A DNA stretch of 64,000 nucleotides from Auricularia sp. M13 (GCA_037042915.1 CM073193.1:2604001-2668000), one strand, 5' to 3'. Shown: positions 33,910-45,793, counted from the stretch's first letter. Notes: a model not told the origin generated them from the letters alone. A program made the numbers and translations.

Positions 33910-34357
33910 ATGCACGCGTCGCTGCGCGTCCTCTCGACGCTCAACCGGCTGCCGCCCGCAGCGGCGAAGCTTGTCCCGGGGCTGCGCGTGCTGGAGGGCG
34001 GGAACGGGACGCTGTACGAGGTCCTGTCGCGGCTGCCGATGAACGGCGTCGGCTCGAAGGTGCTCGAGACGCGCTGGTCGCGCAAAAAGTTCAAAGACTG
34101 CTACTGGCTCGTCACCCGCGCCCGCCTCAAGTGCCAGGGCCTGCACGGCAAGGCGTACGGCCAGCTGTACTGGAAAGGTCCGTTCTGCCCGATCCACCGT
34201 CCGCATCAAGCTCATGCTCGCCGCAGGGAAGCCCGTCGAGATACACCAGATGCCGAACAAGCCCCCAGTGACCGAGAAGCTCATCCGCGGCGGCCTGAAG
34301 CGGCGCTGGCGAGTGTTCACCGAGGAGGACATGTCCAACCCGCCCGCGCCACTATGA
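33910..34357 (+). CDS. Mitochondrial small-subunit ribosomal protein mS34
   Basis: About 150 residues. The N-terminus MHASLRVLSTLNRLPPAAAK is basic and acid-free, fitting mitochondrial import. The body reads LYEVLSRLPMNGVGSKVLE, WSRKKFKDCYWLVTRARLK, LHGKAYGQLYWKG, which resembles the mS34 (MRP-S34) pattern of a conserved YW segment followed by HGKxxGxLxWKG. The expected C-terminus (TVRIKLMLAAGKPVEIHQMP, RRWRVFTEEDMSNPPAPL, stop at 34357) is in another frame; the shift occurs at AAAGGTCC near 34177 and needs one base changed. With the frame as given the ORF would run on to 34638 in unrelated sequence. A consensus error in the G run is likely. No splice signals can account for it. Confidence 0.72.
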
Positions 34358-34796
34358 AAAACATAGACCCGCCCGCGACGGTCCCACGCACCCGCGGCCC
34401 GCCCAGCCTGCTGCACCATGCATGCATGGACAGGCCAGGGAAATCGCGTCGGCGGCCCGTGGCACTTTGGAAGTATCGTTCCTGTGACCGCGCATCCACT
34501 CACTGTACACATGTATACGCCTCTAGACATCACGTCCCAATCCATCCTGCAATTCCCCGCGCACCGCCAAGCCCACGGTCGTGTCCAGTGACGGCAGTCC
34601 ACAGAGAATCCGGACGCTTCGAAGGAATGAGCGAATGATGCTCTGTGCGCGTGACGGTGCCCGGACCGTCGCGCTCTATTCTTGCCTTCCTGACGTTCCC
34701 CCGCGAGATTCAGATTCTTCTGCGCTGGACGCTTCTCCGCGTCACTGATTATATTACAGAGCCCGGCGCGCCATATGCGTGGACAGCGTGACCTCC
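34358..34796. other. 5' flank of right beta-galactosidase
   Basis: No coding evidence. Contains the presumed upstream regulatory region of the secreted galactosidase. No clear repeat. Confidence 0.5.
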
Positions 34797-34803
34797 ATAT
34801 AAG
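34797..34803 (+). promoter_or_regulatory. TATA-like box of right beta-galactosidase
   Basis: ATATAAG ends 63 bases before the ATG at 34867; matched by a similar element in the left copy. Confidence 0.6.
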
Positions 34804-34866
34804 CAGCGGCGCAAAAAGCCCCGCGATGACCTGGCCCCCGCGCGTCGCTGGTCTCTGAACGTTAGC

Positions 34867-37800
34867 ATGAAGACGAAACTGGCTGCGCTGCTTTCGCTGC
34901 TGCTCGGCGCGGCGGCGTTCCGTACGCGCCCGCCCGCCAAGCTCGTCCCGCGCGCGACGGGCAACGGCCTGCAGGATGTCGTGCGTGCGGCAGTCAAACG
35001 TTACGTGCGTGTTCGTCTGACCGGCTTCCAGGTTACCTGGGACGAACATTCGCTCTTCATTAATGGCGAGCGCATCATGATCTTCAGCGGTGAAGTGCAC
35101 CCATACCGGTGAGCAACCCGACGTCGCGTCCCGCAACCAGCTGCCTCGTCTCTCATCTTTCAATCAAGGATGCCCTCTACGGGCCTGTACTTGGACATCT
35201 TCCAGAAGATCAAGTAAGCCCGTCACACTGGCACGGTGCCGTCATTGACATGTCCGCTGCAGAGCGATGGGCTTCAACGCCGTATCATTCTACTCTTTCT
35301 GGTGCGTCTCGATTCTCTCTTCCATCTTCCATCGGTCCATACCTCATCACGATGCTGTGAATGTAGGGGGATGCACGAGCCCAAGCGCGGCGAAATCTCG
35401 TTCGACGGCTTCCGCGACATCCAGCCGTTCTTTGACGCCGCGATGGAGGCGGGGATTTACCTCATTGCGCGCCCGGGGTGAGAATCACTCACGCATGGAT
35501 AACTGCGATATTTCTCCGGCTGATACAACATTGCCGACTTGAAGCCCGTACATCAACGCTGAGACGACCGGCGGAGGCTTCCCGGGGTGGGGCACGAACG
35601 TTGCGGGCGTATGGCGCACGTCGAACGAAAGCACCGTCGAGGCGTATCAGCTCTGGATGAAGGAGATCGGTAAGTATTTTATATTTTCTTTCTTAGTCTC
35701 CGTTTCCCTCCCTCCAGTTCACCAAGCGCATCGATTGACACGGTTTGAATGCCCTCACAGGGACGCGCATCGCAGCGAACCAGATCACGAACGGCGGACC
35801 GGTCATCCTTTTCCAGGCCGAAAACGAGTACACCAGCTTCGCAAGCGGGTTCTCAGAGGATTTTGCGTTCGAGAAATCGCTGCTTCAGACGATCGTGCGT
35901 GGTCCTTCGCTCTCAACTTTGCCGTTTCGCTGAGCATGACGGTGATTCATCGGTGTAATTCAGCGCGACGCAGGCGTTGTCGTTCCGACGACGCACAACG
36001 ATGCCTCGCCCTCGGGGCACTACCTCAGTGTCGATATTTGGGGTGAGCTCCTTGTACAGTGTTATTTTCCCGACGATGCTTACTCCTGCGACCGCGACGC
36101 AGGTTACGACTCTTACTCACTCGGGTTCGATTGTTCGCATCCAACCGTCTGGAATCCCAACGCCGTTCCAGAGTGCGTTGACCTAAACGTTCTGCGGGTC
36201 GCTGTCTCACGTCGTTGCAGGTCCTTCTGGAACTCCCATCTGCGCTTCTCCCCCGACAAGCCGAACGCGGTGTACGAGTTCCAGGGCGGCGCGTTTGATG
36301 GCTGGGGCGGCTCTGGCTATGACACCTGCGCAGAACTGACCGGACCAGGATTTGAACGAGGCAAGTATCTTTCCAGTTCACGGCTCGCCTTCGTCCATTC
36401 TGATGAAGTGCTTTTAGTCTTTTACAAGAACGAACTTGCCATGTCCACCATGATTCTGAGCCTCGTACGTCTGTTTTGAGGATGCGATGCGATGCTCATT
36501 CTCCGCAGTACATGACCTATGGTGGGACAAACTGGGGTAGGTACAATGCCGGTTCGCCTGGAGAGCGATTCTGACCGAGAGTAGGCGGTATCGCACACCC
36601 CGGCGTCTACACATCCTACGACTACGTGAGTATTCTCCAACACTGCGTGTTGTCCGGTTTACCAAAGCGCTCGTAAAGGGCGCATCTATTGCTGAGGACC
36701 GCTCGCTGCGCGATAAATTCTACGAAAACAAGCTCATCGCAAACTTCGCCACGGTCTCCACGGCTCTGCACACGTCTGTCCCGCAGAATGCCGGCAACGC
36801 CACGGGTGCGTTTACCGGCAACACGGCGCTCAAGACGACGCAGACCCTGGACGTCGTGGGCAATAAGACCGGCTTCTACACCGTCAGGTAAGTGCTGGTC
36901 CGGACAAAGGGGGCGCGACCCGGGAGACAGTGTCATATCTCATTTTGCGCAGGCACACGGACGCCTCGTCTTTTGACACTCAGTCGTACAAACTCACTGT
37001 CCCAACGAGCGCGGGAACGCTCACTATCCCGGCTCTGGGCGGATCGCTGAGCCTGACGGGCAAGGACTCGAAGATCCATGTTGTCGATTACACGGCCGGC
37101 TCGACTCATATCCTGTACTCCAGCGCAGAGATCATGACCTGGTATGTCTGAAAGAACTACATGTGGTGTTGGTTAACCTCTTTGTCCGCTTTCCAGGGCC
37201 ACCATCGACGGCCGCGATGTCATCGTCCTTTACGGCGACGCTGGCGAGCTGCATGAAACTGCGATCGCATTCTCAGGCAGCGCCCCTGCTGTGAATGTCA
37301 TGTCCCGCACCGTATCCAACGACATCAAACAGGAAACTATCAGTGCTGGCGTCTCAGCGCTTCAGTTCACAACGGACGGCCAAACCGTAGTGCAGGTCGG
37401 CTCTGCCCTGTTGTACATCGTCGGTCAGTCAAACGTTTCATTTCCACGATTCCGCCCTTTCATTGACGTGCTTCATCGATGTTAGACCGAGAAAATGCCT
37501 ACCAATTCTGGGTGCTGCATCCCGGAACGGGCGGAAAATTCGGGCGGTTCAGCACCGCGAATCCCATCTTGGTCAAAGGCGGCTACCTGCTGCGTACAGC
37601 GGATATCTCAGGAAGCACTCTCGCGCTTCGCGGAGATCTCAACGAAACTGCGACACTGGAGATCATTGCTCCCGCAGCCAAGTCGCGCACAATCACGTTT
37701 AATGGCGAGCGGCTTCAGCTTAACAAGACTGCTCAAGGCACTGTCACTGCTAGCAAGAGTGTACGATTGCCCGAGGTCAAGCTTCCCGACCTGTCATCGC

Positions 37801-39374
37801 TCACATGGGTGAGTTGTTTCGACCCTTGTAAGGCTGCTGTTCAGGATTAACGCCCGCTGCAGAAAACGGCGGACAGCTTGCCTGAGATCTCTTCTTCGTA
37901 CTCGGATGCCAAATGGGTCACTGCCGACCACACTACGTCGAACAACCCGAGGAAGCCGACGACACCAGTCGTACTCTATGCAGGCATGTATCCTGTCTAA
38001 TTTATGGCTTGCTGTGCCTAACGCCGAGCGCACAGGGGACTATGGCTTCCACACAGGTAAGCCATATTTCTGTGGGCTCTTCTTGGCATTGCTCATCGCA
38101 CCCAGGAAACATCCTCTGGCGGGCTCACTTCACGTCGGCTGGCTCCGAAACCGCATTCACCATCAACGTCCAGGGCGGTGCAGCATTTGGGTACTCAGTT
38201 TGGCTAGATAGTAACTTCCTCGGATCATGGGAAGGTATGATGGTCGGCTTCACTTGTGGTAATGTCATTCATTGTGTCTTCCAGGCGATGCCCGGAGCAG
38301 CTCGCATCAGGGCACATTCCAATTCCCCAGTGCCCTGACGGCCGGCTCCAAGCACGTCATCACCATTTTGCAGGATCATATGGGTATGTAGAAGCTTCTG
38401 AATGTGTTCTCATTGTTCACGCCGGAGTAGGCTATGAGGAAGACTTCGTTGCCGCGAGCGATAGCTTCAAGGCGCCACGCGGTATCCTATCGTACGCTTT
38501 CGTAGGAAACAGTGCAACAGCTGTTTCAACGTGGAAGCTCACTGGAAATCTGGGAGGCGAATCTGTACGTCTTCATGTCATTGCTATGCGAGTGGCAGGC
38601 CTTTTGACACATGATTCGCTGCAGTACGTAGACAAGGCGCGCGGCCCTCTCAACGAAGGAGGGCTCTTCGGCGAACGTCAAGGTAGGCGTCACTTTGACT
38701 ATCCCGAAGCACAAACTAACATGTGTATAGGGTGGCACTTGCCTGGCTTTGACGACTCGAAGTGGGCTACCGGTCAGCCAACGACCGGTATCGCAAAGCC
38801 TGGTGTCAGCTTCTTCCGGTAGGACAAAATTCTCCTCCGCCTATCATCTTTTTACTCATAGCCACGAAGGACCAAATTCAATCTCAACATCCCATCGGGC
38901 GTGGACTATCCAATTTCACTCCTGACAAGCAACGCCACGACCAACCCGCACTTCCGCGCTCAGGTATATACTGCATATTCGTCGTTAGGCTTGCTCACCG
39001 CGTTCGTGTGATCCATAGTTCTACATCAATGGCTACCAGTTCGGAAAATACGGTACGTCGGCCGATCCTGTCAACATCGAGATTTCTCAATCTTTCATTG
39101 CAGTCAACGCTATTGGCCCGCAGACAAGATTCGCGCTGCGTACGTGACAGCTAAAAACAAGAAAGGATTCGTTCACTCATGTACTACCGCAGCGCAGGGA
39201 ATCCTGAATCACAACGGCCAGAATACGCTCGCAGTCTCGCTATGGGCTCATGATGCAGGCGGCGCTAAGCTCAAGTCGCTGTCTCTGGAAGTTACAACAA
39301 AGGCTCAAAGCAGCATGGGGAAGGTCGTAAACCAGGCCACGCCCCCATGGTCCCGCCGTGCCAATGCCTACTGA
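34867..39374 (+). CDS. Secreted beta-galactosidase (GH35), right copy
   Basis: Paralogue and mirror image of 21435-25904. The signal peptide [18 protein letters not shown] is followed by [19 protein letters not shown] and [20 protein letters not shown]. Catalytic glutamates lie in [13 protein letters not shown] (acid/base) and [14 protein letters not shown] (nucleophile); [29 protein letters not shown] and [10 protein letters not shown] also match the family. The C-terminal non-catalytic domains include [18 protein letters not shown] and end [14 protein letters not shown]. More than twenty introns of about 50-60 nt; the intron at 36361-36417 has a GC donor (GAACGAG-gcaagt) that keeps phase with VFYKNE. 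Every exon join checked keeps frame, so the gene appears functional. Its 3' end faces the right VWA gene across 447 bases, the same tail-to-tail order as on the left. Confidence 0.9.
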
Positions 39375-39821
39375 ATAACGCGACCCTGGGACACTTCAAT
39401 GTGCACATTTATGTAGAATAACAGTGAAGGAATGGAACCTTTCCTCATTCGTCAAGTGCATAAAATCAGAGCTGTATACTTCAAGTTACTGGAACATGAC
39501 AGGTTCGTCGCCCGTTATTACAGAGGATGGTCATGAGTTGCAAGATGTCGATTCACTCGCGTAAACGCTGAGCTGGAGCGAAGCTGGCAGAGAATTGCCA
39601 AATCCTTGCCTCCTCCATTGTACTGAACTGCTGACAATCACAGAGTTTCAGGATGAACTATTCTGAGAAGTGATGTATATTTCGTTCTGTCCTCACTAGG
39701 AAAGATCAATAGGGACGACGGCGAAGGGTTACATGGGTAGGTGGTTTCAAAGAGCGGTGGCAGAGTACAAACAGACAGTTTTCCAGTGGATACTACTCGT
39801 ACAGACAAAATTTTAGTGAAA
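39375..39821. other. Intergenic between convergent genes
   Basis: 3' flanks of the right galactosidase and VWA genes. No gene or repeat is visible. On the left arm the corresponding gap is 8.4 kb and carries two genes. Confidence 0.55.
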
Positions 39822-42819
39822 TCAATTGATGGTCTTCTTGGCAGCCTCGATCCACTCGGCGATGAACGCGCTGGCCTTGGTATCGTCGACCCCAGCGTCA
39901 GACGTCAGGACTTGAAGGACGAAGTCCGTCGCCTTGTCGGCGAGTAATGCCCACGCGTCCTCGTCGTCCGCGAATTTCTGGCGCAAGTAGGCCACCGCGA
40001 CGATAGTAGCCCAGATGTTGGCCTTCACGTCGTCCGACGGACCAGTCACGGATGAAAGGGCAGATGGCGTAGCGGAGGCGGCGGCTGCAGCGCCAATTGA
40101 CTTGAAGAAGCCCGGGGTAGCAATGAACGAGCCGTCAAACTGCTGCTGCCTCGCCAGAATCTCGACTGTAGCAGGGCCAGCGGACTGAGGAGCAATGTCA
40201 CCCTCACTGGCTTCTCCGCGAGCAATGCGAGGGGCTGCCGCTTTGCGCTTTGAGGCGGCTGCCACTGGCTGGTCATCATCACCATGACCGGCAAACCGTA
40301 TGGCATGTCGTGTGGAATTTAGACTGTAGGCGGAAGATGGCGGAGCTGACGCCAATGCTGGCGGCGCCGGAGCAGCCATCGGCATCATGGGAGGCGGCGG
40401 GGCTGCTGCCACACTTCTCCGAGCCATTGCAACCATCGGCGTCGGTCCACCTCCGCCACGTGCGCCATATGATACTGCTGCCATCGGCATTGCCATCATA
40501 CGTACTCGCGGCGGTGCACCAACTGAGAAAAGTGGATTAGAAAGGAGTGACAAGGACTCTGTGTCGGGTGCGCACATGATGTTGCTGCCTCAGCTTCCTC
40601 GTGAACAACACGCGCTTCGTCAATCTTGGTACCCTTCTCGTCGATGGCCACAAAGGACGTTTGAGAAGAAGCGATGCCGTAGGTCGTGCCCAGACGAGTG
40701 ATTTGCGCCTTGATGAGGGCCGTCTTGTTGCTTTCGTCTTCGAGCGTCTGCACGAATGCTCGTGCGGCGAGGACGTGGATGAGGTCGATCGGTTTCTCCC
40801 CTTCAGGTACCGCGACGCGGATGGCGGTGGTAACGGGCACGTCGAGCGATACTGGTGCGCCCAGGACTTTGCCACTGACGGTAACCTTGGTAGGAGCGGG
40901 CGCGCTGGGGTTGGGCTGTCTGATAATAGCAAAGAGACTGGTCCTGAAGCCTGGGTAAAGGGCACCCAATTTGCTAGTGCTGGACTGCTGGACGCGTGGA
41001 ACAGGAGGTAACTTGACTGGAACATCCTCTGGGCCAAGCTTGGTGTCTGTGTCCGGCGTCGCCGAAGGGTCAAAGAGCGAGATGGGTTTGGCAGGAGGAG
41101 CCGGGGTCGCCTCAACATTGACGGCATCGTCACGGTCGACAACCTCGAAGTCATCCACCGACTCGTCAGATTCAAGCGGCACGCCCCAATCCACAGAGAT
41201 GTCTGTGACAGGGGCGCCGCGCGCAGCTTTGAGCATGTTCATAAGCTTCGCGTCAGGCTTTTCTTGTTCACCGACATATGAGGCGACACCGCGACCAGCG
41301 CGAGCTATCGAATCGCACATCTGCACACAAGTCAGTGAAAGCTTGCTCGAACGGATAGGATTATACGGACGTTGGTCGAAACCTGGTTGCCCACGCCCAG
41401 GACGAAGACGCGGAGGGCACCCTTCGACTCGGTGACGGCGTCCTCAGTTTCCTTGATGACCCCTTCGACGTCCCAGGCCTCACCATCGGTGAGGAGCAGT
41501 ACCATCGTAGGATCGGCGCGCTTTTCAGCAGGTCGCGACTCAAAAGCCCTTTTGAGGGCCGCACGAATCTCCGTGCCACCATAGTTCGCGGCCATTTTGT
41601 CCACATACACAGAGGCTTCCTTGACGCTGTCTGCGGAATACTCCACGGACGCGGGCCACAGCGAGTCACAGCTTGAGCCGAACGAGACCAAGTTGAACCT
41701 CGAGCCACGAGACGGAAGCGAGCGCAGCATGATCTGCAGCGCCGTACGCACGGCTGCAATGCGTCCGCCGCCCATGGACCCGCTCCGGTCAATGAGGAAG
41801 ATGTACTCCTGCTCGGTGAGGGGAGGGACATTGAAGCGGGGCACGAGCGTCAGAGCAACAGCATCGCTGGTCTCCTCCTGGCGCACTGAGCGCTCAACGA
41901 CGCAGCGCGGGTGGTCGAGCTTCTCGGACTTGAGCACGACGACCACGTCCTTGTCCAGCATCTCGCCCGTGCTCAGCGACACGTGTGCCTTCGTGGAATC
42001 AAATGCACCCTCGGAGTCGGGGGACAATGTGCCTAAGGAAAGGCCGATGGGGTGCGTCTGCGAGGTGATGCTGGAGATGTTGGACGGCATGCTGAACGCC
42101 ATCGTCAGCTCGAAGGGCTTCGAGGTGCCGCGTATGTGGTTGAAGTTCCTGGCAAGTGACGCGGGGGGTGTGCCATAGTTCGGAGCAATGGAAAGCGGGA
42201 GCTTGATGCGCAGGCTATCGAGCTTGCCGTCGTGGGAGATGATGGACACATAGGAGATGCTATTCGAAGGGTTAGCAAGGCACGAATAGATGATACGAAT
42301 CGCGCACTTGACATCGATCTTCTGGCCAGGCTTCAAGTTACCCAAGGAAACCTGGAAGACTGAACAGTGAATTAGTCTGCTGCCCGCGAGATCGACCGAT
42401 GGCGACGCTTACCATCCGCGCTGTGCTGGTCGAGCAAGCCTGCAGTCCTGCCCTCAGACACGGCTTGGTCGTAGTCGCGCTTGGCTTCGTCCTTCTGCTT
42501 CACGATGCCTTGGATGGTCCGCTTGTCGTCGATGACGGCATTGAAAGCGCATACAGCAGCGTCGGATGGCAGCGGGAAGATGTACTTGACCTCCTGGGCC
42601 TCCTTCGCCGTCGACACATAGGTCTGGGTCAGGCGGGCGTGGATGTTGACATCCACAACCGTGTAGTGGCACGCAGCCTGTGTATGCACATGAGCGCTTC
42701 AGATGACGCACAGCTGGAAACCGTACCTTTACGAGTGGATATTCAGTCTGCGGTTGCTGCTGGCCGTATGGCGGCCTGGGGATGATGGGGAGTATGGGGA
42801 AGATGCCGCAACGAGACAT
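39822..42819 (-). CDS. VIT/von Willebrand factor A protein, right copy (intact)
   Basis: Six exons (42727-42819, 42413-42677, 42308-42359, 41371-42259, 40576-41320, 39822-40522) join in frame to 914 residues. Domains: proline-rich N-terminus; VIT domain (HYTVVDVNIHARLTQTYV, YIFPLPSDAAVCAFNAV) at about 35-160; VWA domain with an intact MIDAS (FLIDRSGSMGGG, then TEIRAALKRAF and LLTDGEAWDV) at about 275-460; a beta-rich region LYPGFRTSLFAIIRQPNPS; a Met/Ala/Pro/Gly-rich linker (RMMAMPMAAVSYGARGGG); and a C-terminal helical domain from ATVEILARQQQFDGSF to AEWIEAAKKTIN. Resembles inter-alpha-trypsin-inhibitor heavy chain/PARP4-type VIT-VWA proteins, but has no signal peptide, so probably intracellular. 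Function in fungi unknown. Introns match those of the left, damaged paralogue; the linker does not, having no GLFG repeats. Confidence 0.9.
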
Positions 42820-42862
42820 GGTCAGGACGGAGTGTGAGCGGCATAGCGTGGCTTGGTAGCGT

Positions 42863-42870
42863 CCTTTATA
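42863..42870 (-). promoter_or_regulatory. TATA box of right VIT/VWA gene
   Basis: TATAAAGG on the minus strand, 43 bases before the ATG at 42819; counterpart of the box at 9481 in the left copy. Confidence 0.65.
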
Positions 42871-43104
42871 GCAGACTGCGCGGAGGACGAATTCTGAGTC
42901 GTTCGAAGACCCGCCCTGCGGAGCCGACGCCAAGAATTTCGACATAATGTAGGGTCTAACAAGTCATCTAGGGAATTGCGATCTCAACGAAGTAGAAAGA
43001 TGCCAGAGAGCTGAACGAGGTAGGATAATAATGAGCGCCGGCTGCCGGTGCGCCAAGACACGCAAGTGTGGGAGTCAGACGGGAGTTCAGACTACAGTCG
43101 AAGC

Positions 43105-43245
43105 CCTTATAAGCCATAGCCCTATTAAGCCATAAATCCCTAAAACCCATAGCTTTTGGCCGTCTCCCGACTCGGGAGATATACAAAACCCATACATTTC
43201 TTATATCCCATAACCCATAGGTTGTCAGGGCCGAAAGCCATACAT
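43105..43245. repeat. Degenerate CCATA-rich repeats
   Basis: About eight scattered variants of AAGCCATA / AACCCATA within 140 bases (for example aagccatagccctattaa, ataacccataggtt). Origin unknown; lies between the VWA promoter and the LINE 3' end. The rest of 42871-43599 holds nothing recognisable. Confidence 0.45.
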
Positions 43246-43594
43246 CATATGGCAGTCCCATGCCGGATATTGTTCTTCTGAGTATAAGATATCACTCCCA
43301 ATAGGCCTGGAAGCAGTGGACATGGTCACAACCACGGGTAATCTACTTTGGTCTGTCGCCAATGGCACTGCGTTACGAGTTCCATTCGGATCTGCACAAG
43401 ATCTGCATGCCACCTCGAGGCCATGGAGACAAATCTCAGCAGTCCCGCATGTATTTCCCATCCCAGGGCCACGGGATAGAGGTAGTGCATGATTGACTTG
43501 AGCCTATGCGTGTACAATATTTCAACAACCCTCCAACATATGAGCACACACTTCAAGCTTCGGGATCTATTCATAGGCGCCGGATAAGCGCCCA

Positions 43595-43599
<5 letters not shown>

Positions 43600-43633
<34 letters not shown>
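43600..43633 (-). repeat. Poly-A tail of the LINE
   Basis: Uninterrupted run of 34 T on the plus strand, that is a poly-A tail for the minus-strand element, about 160 bases after its last stop codon. Confidence 0.9.
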
Positions 43634-43634
<1 letters not shown>

Positions 43635-43795
43635 TGGAGCGTAAAGAGGCTCGCAATCACATAGTGATCCGATTTCTCCCTTACCCGTCTTGCGACGGGA
43701 CTGGATGTCGGCACTCAGGCCGGATTTTAGCATCTCTGCCCGGAGAAATAGGCAGCCACACCAAGTAAGGTAGTGTGGGGCTATGAGACTTGTGG

Positions 43796-45365
43796 TCAGC
43801 CCACACCCTGCGAGCGCAGGGATGTCTCAATACCCACTAAAACTCCGGGCACGTACGGGTTCTCTATTTCCACACCGTCGGCCTCCCTGATAAGGTCAGC
43901 CCAGGGGATCGTCTCGTAATAGTTTAGGAGGTCCTTCCAGGTTGCCTCCGCGGTCCAGGCGTCTAGAGCTCGCCTGCCGTACCTGTACCTATTGGTGAGA
44001 GACCAGTCGCGCTTGGCACAGCGCTTCATGACATCCAACCACCTGCTTGCGATCTCGGCGTCAGGGAGGTGCCACTCGGGATCCTCCGCGTGTTGCACGC
44101 GCTTTAAACAGCGTAACTTCCATATCAAGAATGCCGATTCCGAGACGACGATTCTGAAAGCCCTTTCCTTGTATGTATCGCGGCCTCCAAGGAAGGCTTC
44201 AAATTCCACCGTGGCGCAGCCCCACACCGTTCCGATCGTAATATTAGACGGGGTCATTTTGTGTTCGAGGAAAGTGGTTACCATCGGCCATATGACGTCC
44301 TGACCTGAATCTGGGCAGTCGAAGAGGATGTGGTCCATCGACTCGGACATGTGGCACGACGGGCACTGACCATAACCTTTCCATGGCTGTGGCATGTTAT
44401 CGAAATAGTTGCCGACTTTATGAACGCCGTGCAGGCCTTTCCAGAGGAAGTTCCTGACATTTCTGCTGATACCTTCTTTCTGCAGACTCCTCCAAATCTG
44501 TGCAGCTGACGGGGACACGCCGCAAAGGTTCCGGACGTCGGACTGTACCCTCTTGATGATGCCCGTCGTTCTCCGGCGGGCTGGCGCAGCCAGCTCTGCT
44601 GCAAGCTTGATCGCGAGATGTGCATCCCGCTGCCGCATACCTCTAATATTGACGCCCGGTCTGTCAAACCTGGCAACGTCTGGTATCGCTGGGGCATGAA
44701 TTTCGCCCAAGCACGCGGCCACCTGTGCCCTGTCGCGAGTAGCCTTGACCTCCGGCCAATCTTTGAGCTTCTTCTTTGCAACATAATGCAGCGTCGTTTC
44801 TGTGGACCGCGCGCGCATGGCTGCTACCACTTGTCTAATCTCGCGGGCCGATTCTGGCACGCCCAGCCAGCCACTGTCCTCGCCCGCCCTTAACTTGGTG
44901 GACAAAGCTTCCACCGACCAGAGGCTAGTTGTCGTCACGTGTACCGTCGTGTTCCTTGGGATGATCTCGAGTGCGGCGCATATACCTATGAGTGTGCTTC
45001 GTGTGTACGAGTGCCAATCCCCTTGGCAGCCGGCTTGAACGTCCCACTCATCGTTGTCCGGGAAGTGGAGAGCATACCCACCCCTCATGGCGCCTTCATC
45101 AGTTTTTGCAAGGCCGCCGCACACTACCACATGGACCGCTTCTTCTGAGGCGGGTAGACAGTCTCTTATTCCTGCTCGTCGACGCATCAGGTTGGCCGCC
45201 GACGTCCCTCGCAGCGCATGCGAGTCCACAAAGACTCTGAAAAGGTCGTAATCACCGTACCCCTCGTGCTCTTCTACGTCAAACACCAGCGACTCGCCGT
45301 CGCGTATCGCAGTAGCGCGTGAGTCTACCAGCGCCTCCCATATAGGCCTTTCAAATGGCAACTGT
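43796..45365 (-). CDS. LINE ORF2, C-terminal part (zinc-binding segment and RNase H-like region)
   Basis: Downstream portion of the LINE polyprotein, cut off from the RT part by the inverted-repeat element. Starting from LPFERPIWEALVDSRA, it holds an RNase H-like region (GGYALHFPDNDEWDVQAG, STLIGICAALEIIPRN, LHYVAKKKLKDWPEVKA) whose acidic residues look only partly conserved, then the RVT-associated Cys/His segment QCPSCHMSESMDHILFDCPD, and ends GIETSLRSQGVG. It has no ATG of its own at the left of the insertion, so it is not expected to be translated separately. Confidence 0.75.
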
Positions 45366-45793
45366 CACTGCTGGGGATCTCGATTTTTCCAACCTCATGA
45401 GATAGGTCAACTTTTGCAAGACTGGGAAAATGTCATGGAATAATCCATCTGTTACAAACTCACAACTATTTGGGATCTAGCCAGTGACAAAAGTTCAAAA
45501 TTTCCGAAACTCGGAGAAGCCCGCGGGATTTTCCCGAAGCCGGACATAACAGGATGTTTGTGTTCGCAAAATTCAGACTGGGGCAGCTTTTGCGGTTCGC
45601 AAAATTCAGAGTTGTGCCTGATGCGGACAATCCGGCACACTTCTCCGACCTTCGGAAAACTTAAACATTTGCCACTGGTAAGCGTTAAAATGGTTGTAGC
45701 ATTGCAACAGACTGAAATTTCAATAGAATTTTCCCAGTGTTACAATAGTTGACCTATCACATGAGGTCGGAAAATTCATGATTCCCAGCAGTG
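45366..45793. mobile_element. MITE with long terminal inverted repeats, inserted in the LINE
   Basis: 428 bp bounded by CACTGCTGGG at both ends in inverted orientation. The arms stay alignable inward for about 150 bases (shared blocks include ATAGGTCAACT, ACTGGGAAAAT, GGAGAAG). Flanked on both sides by TGT, a 3-bp target-site duplication. No coding capacity. In the centre the 15-base string gttcgcaaaattcag occurs twice at about 45564 and 45595. Confidence 0.85.

Noticed and set aside
33331-35163. 610-codon minus-strand open frame
   Set aside because: It runs antisense through GatC, mS34 and the galactosidase start and reads as shadow sequence with no family match; both overlapping strands have clear real genes.
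43600-43633. Poly-T run as a simple microsatellite
   Set aside because: Position about 160 bases after the last LINE stop codon on the minus strand makes it the element's poly-A tail.
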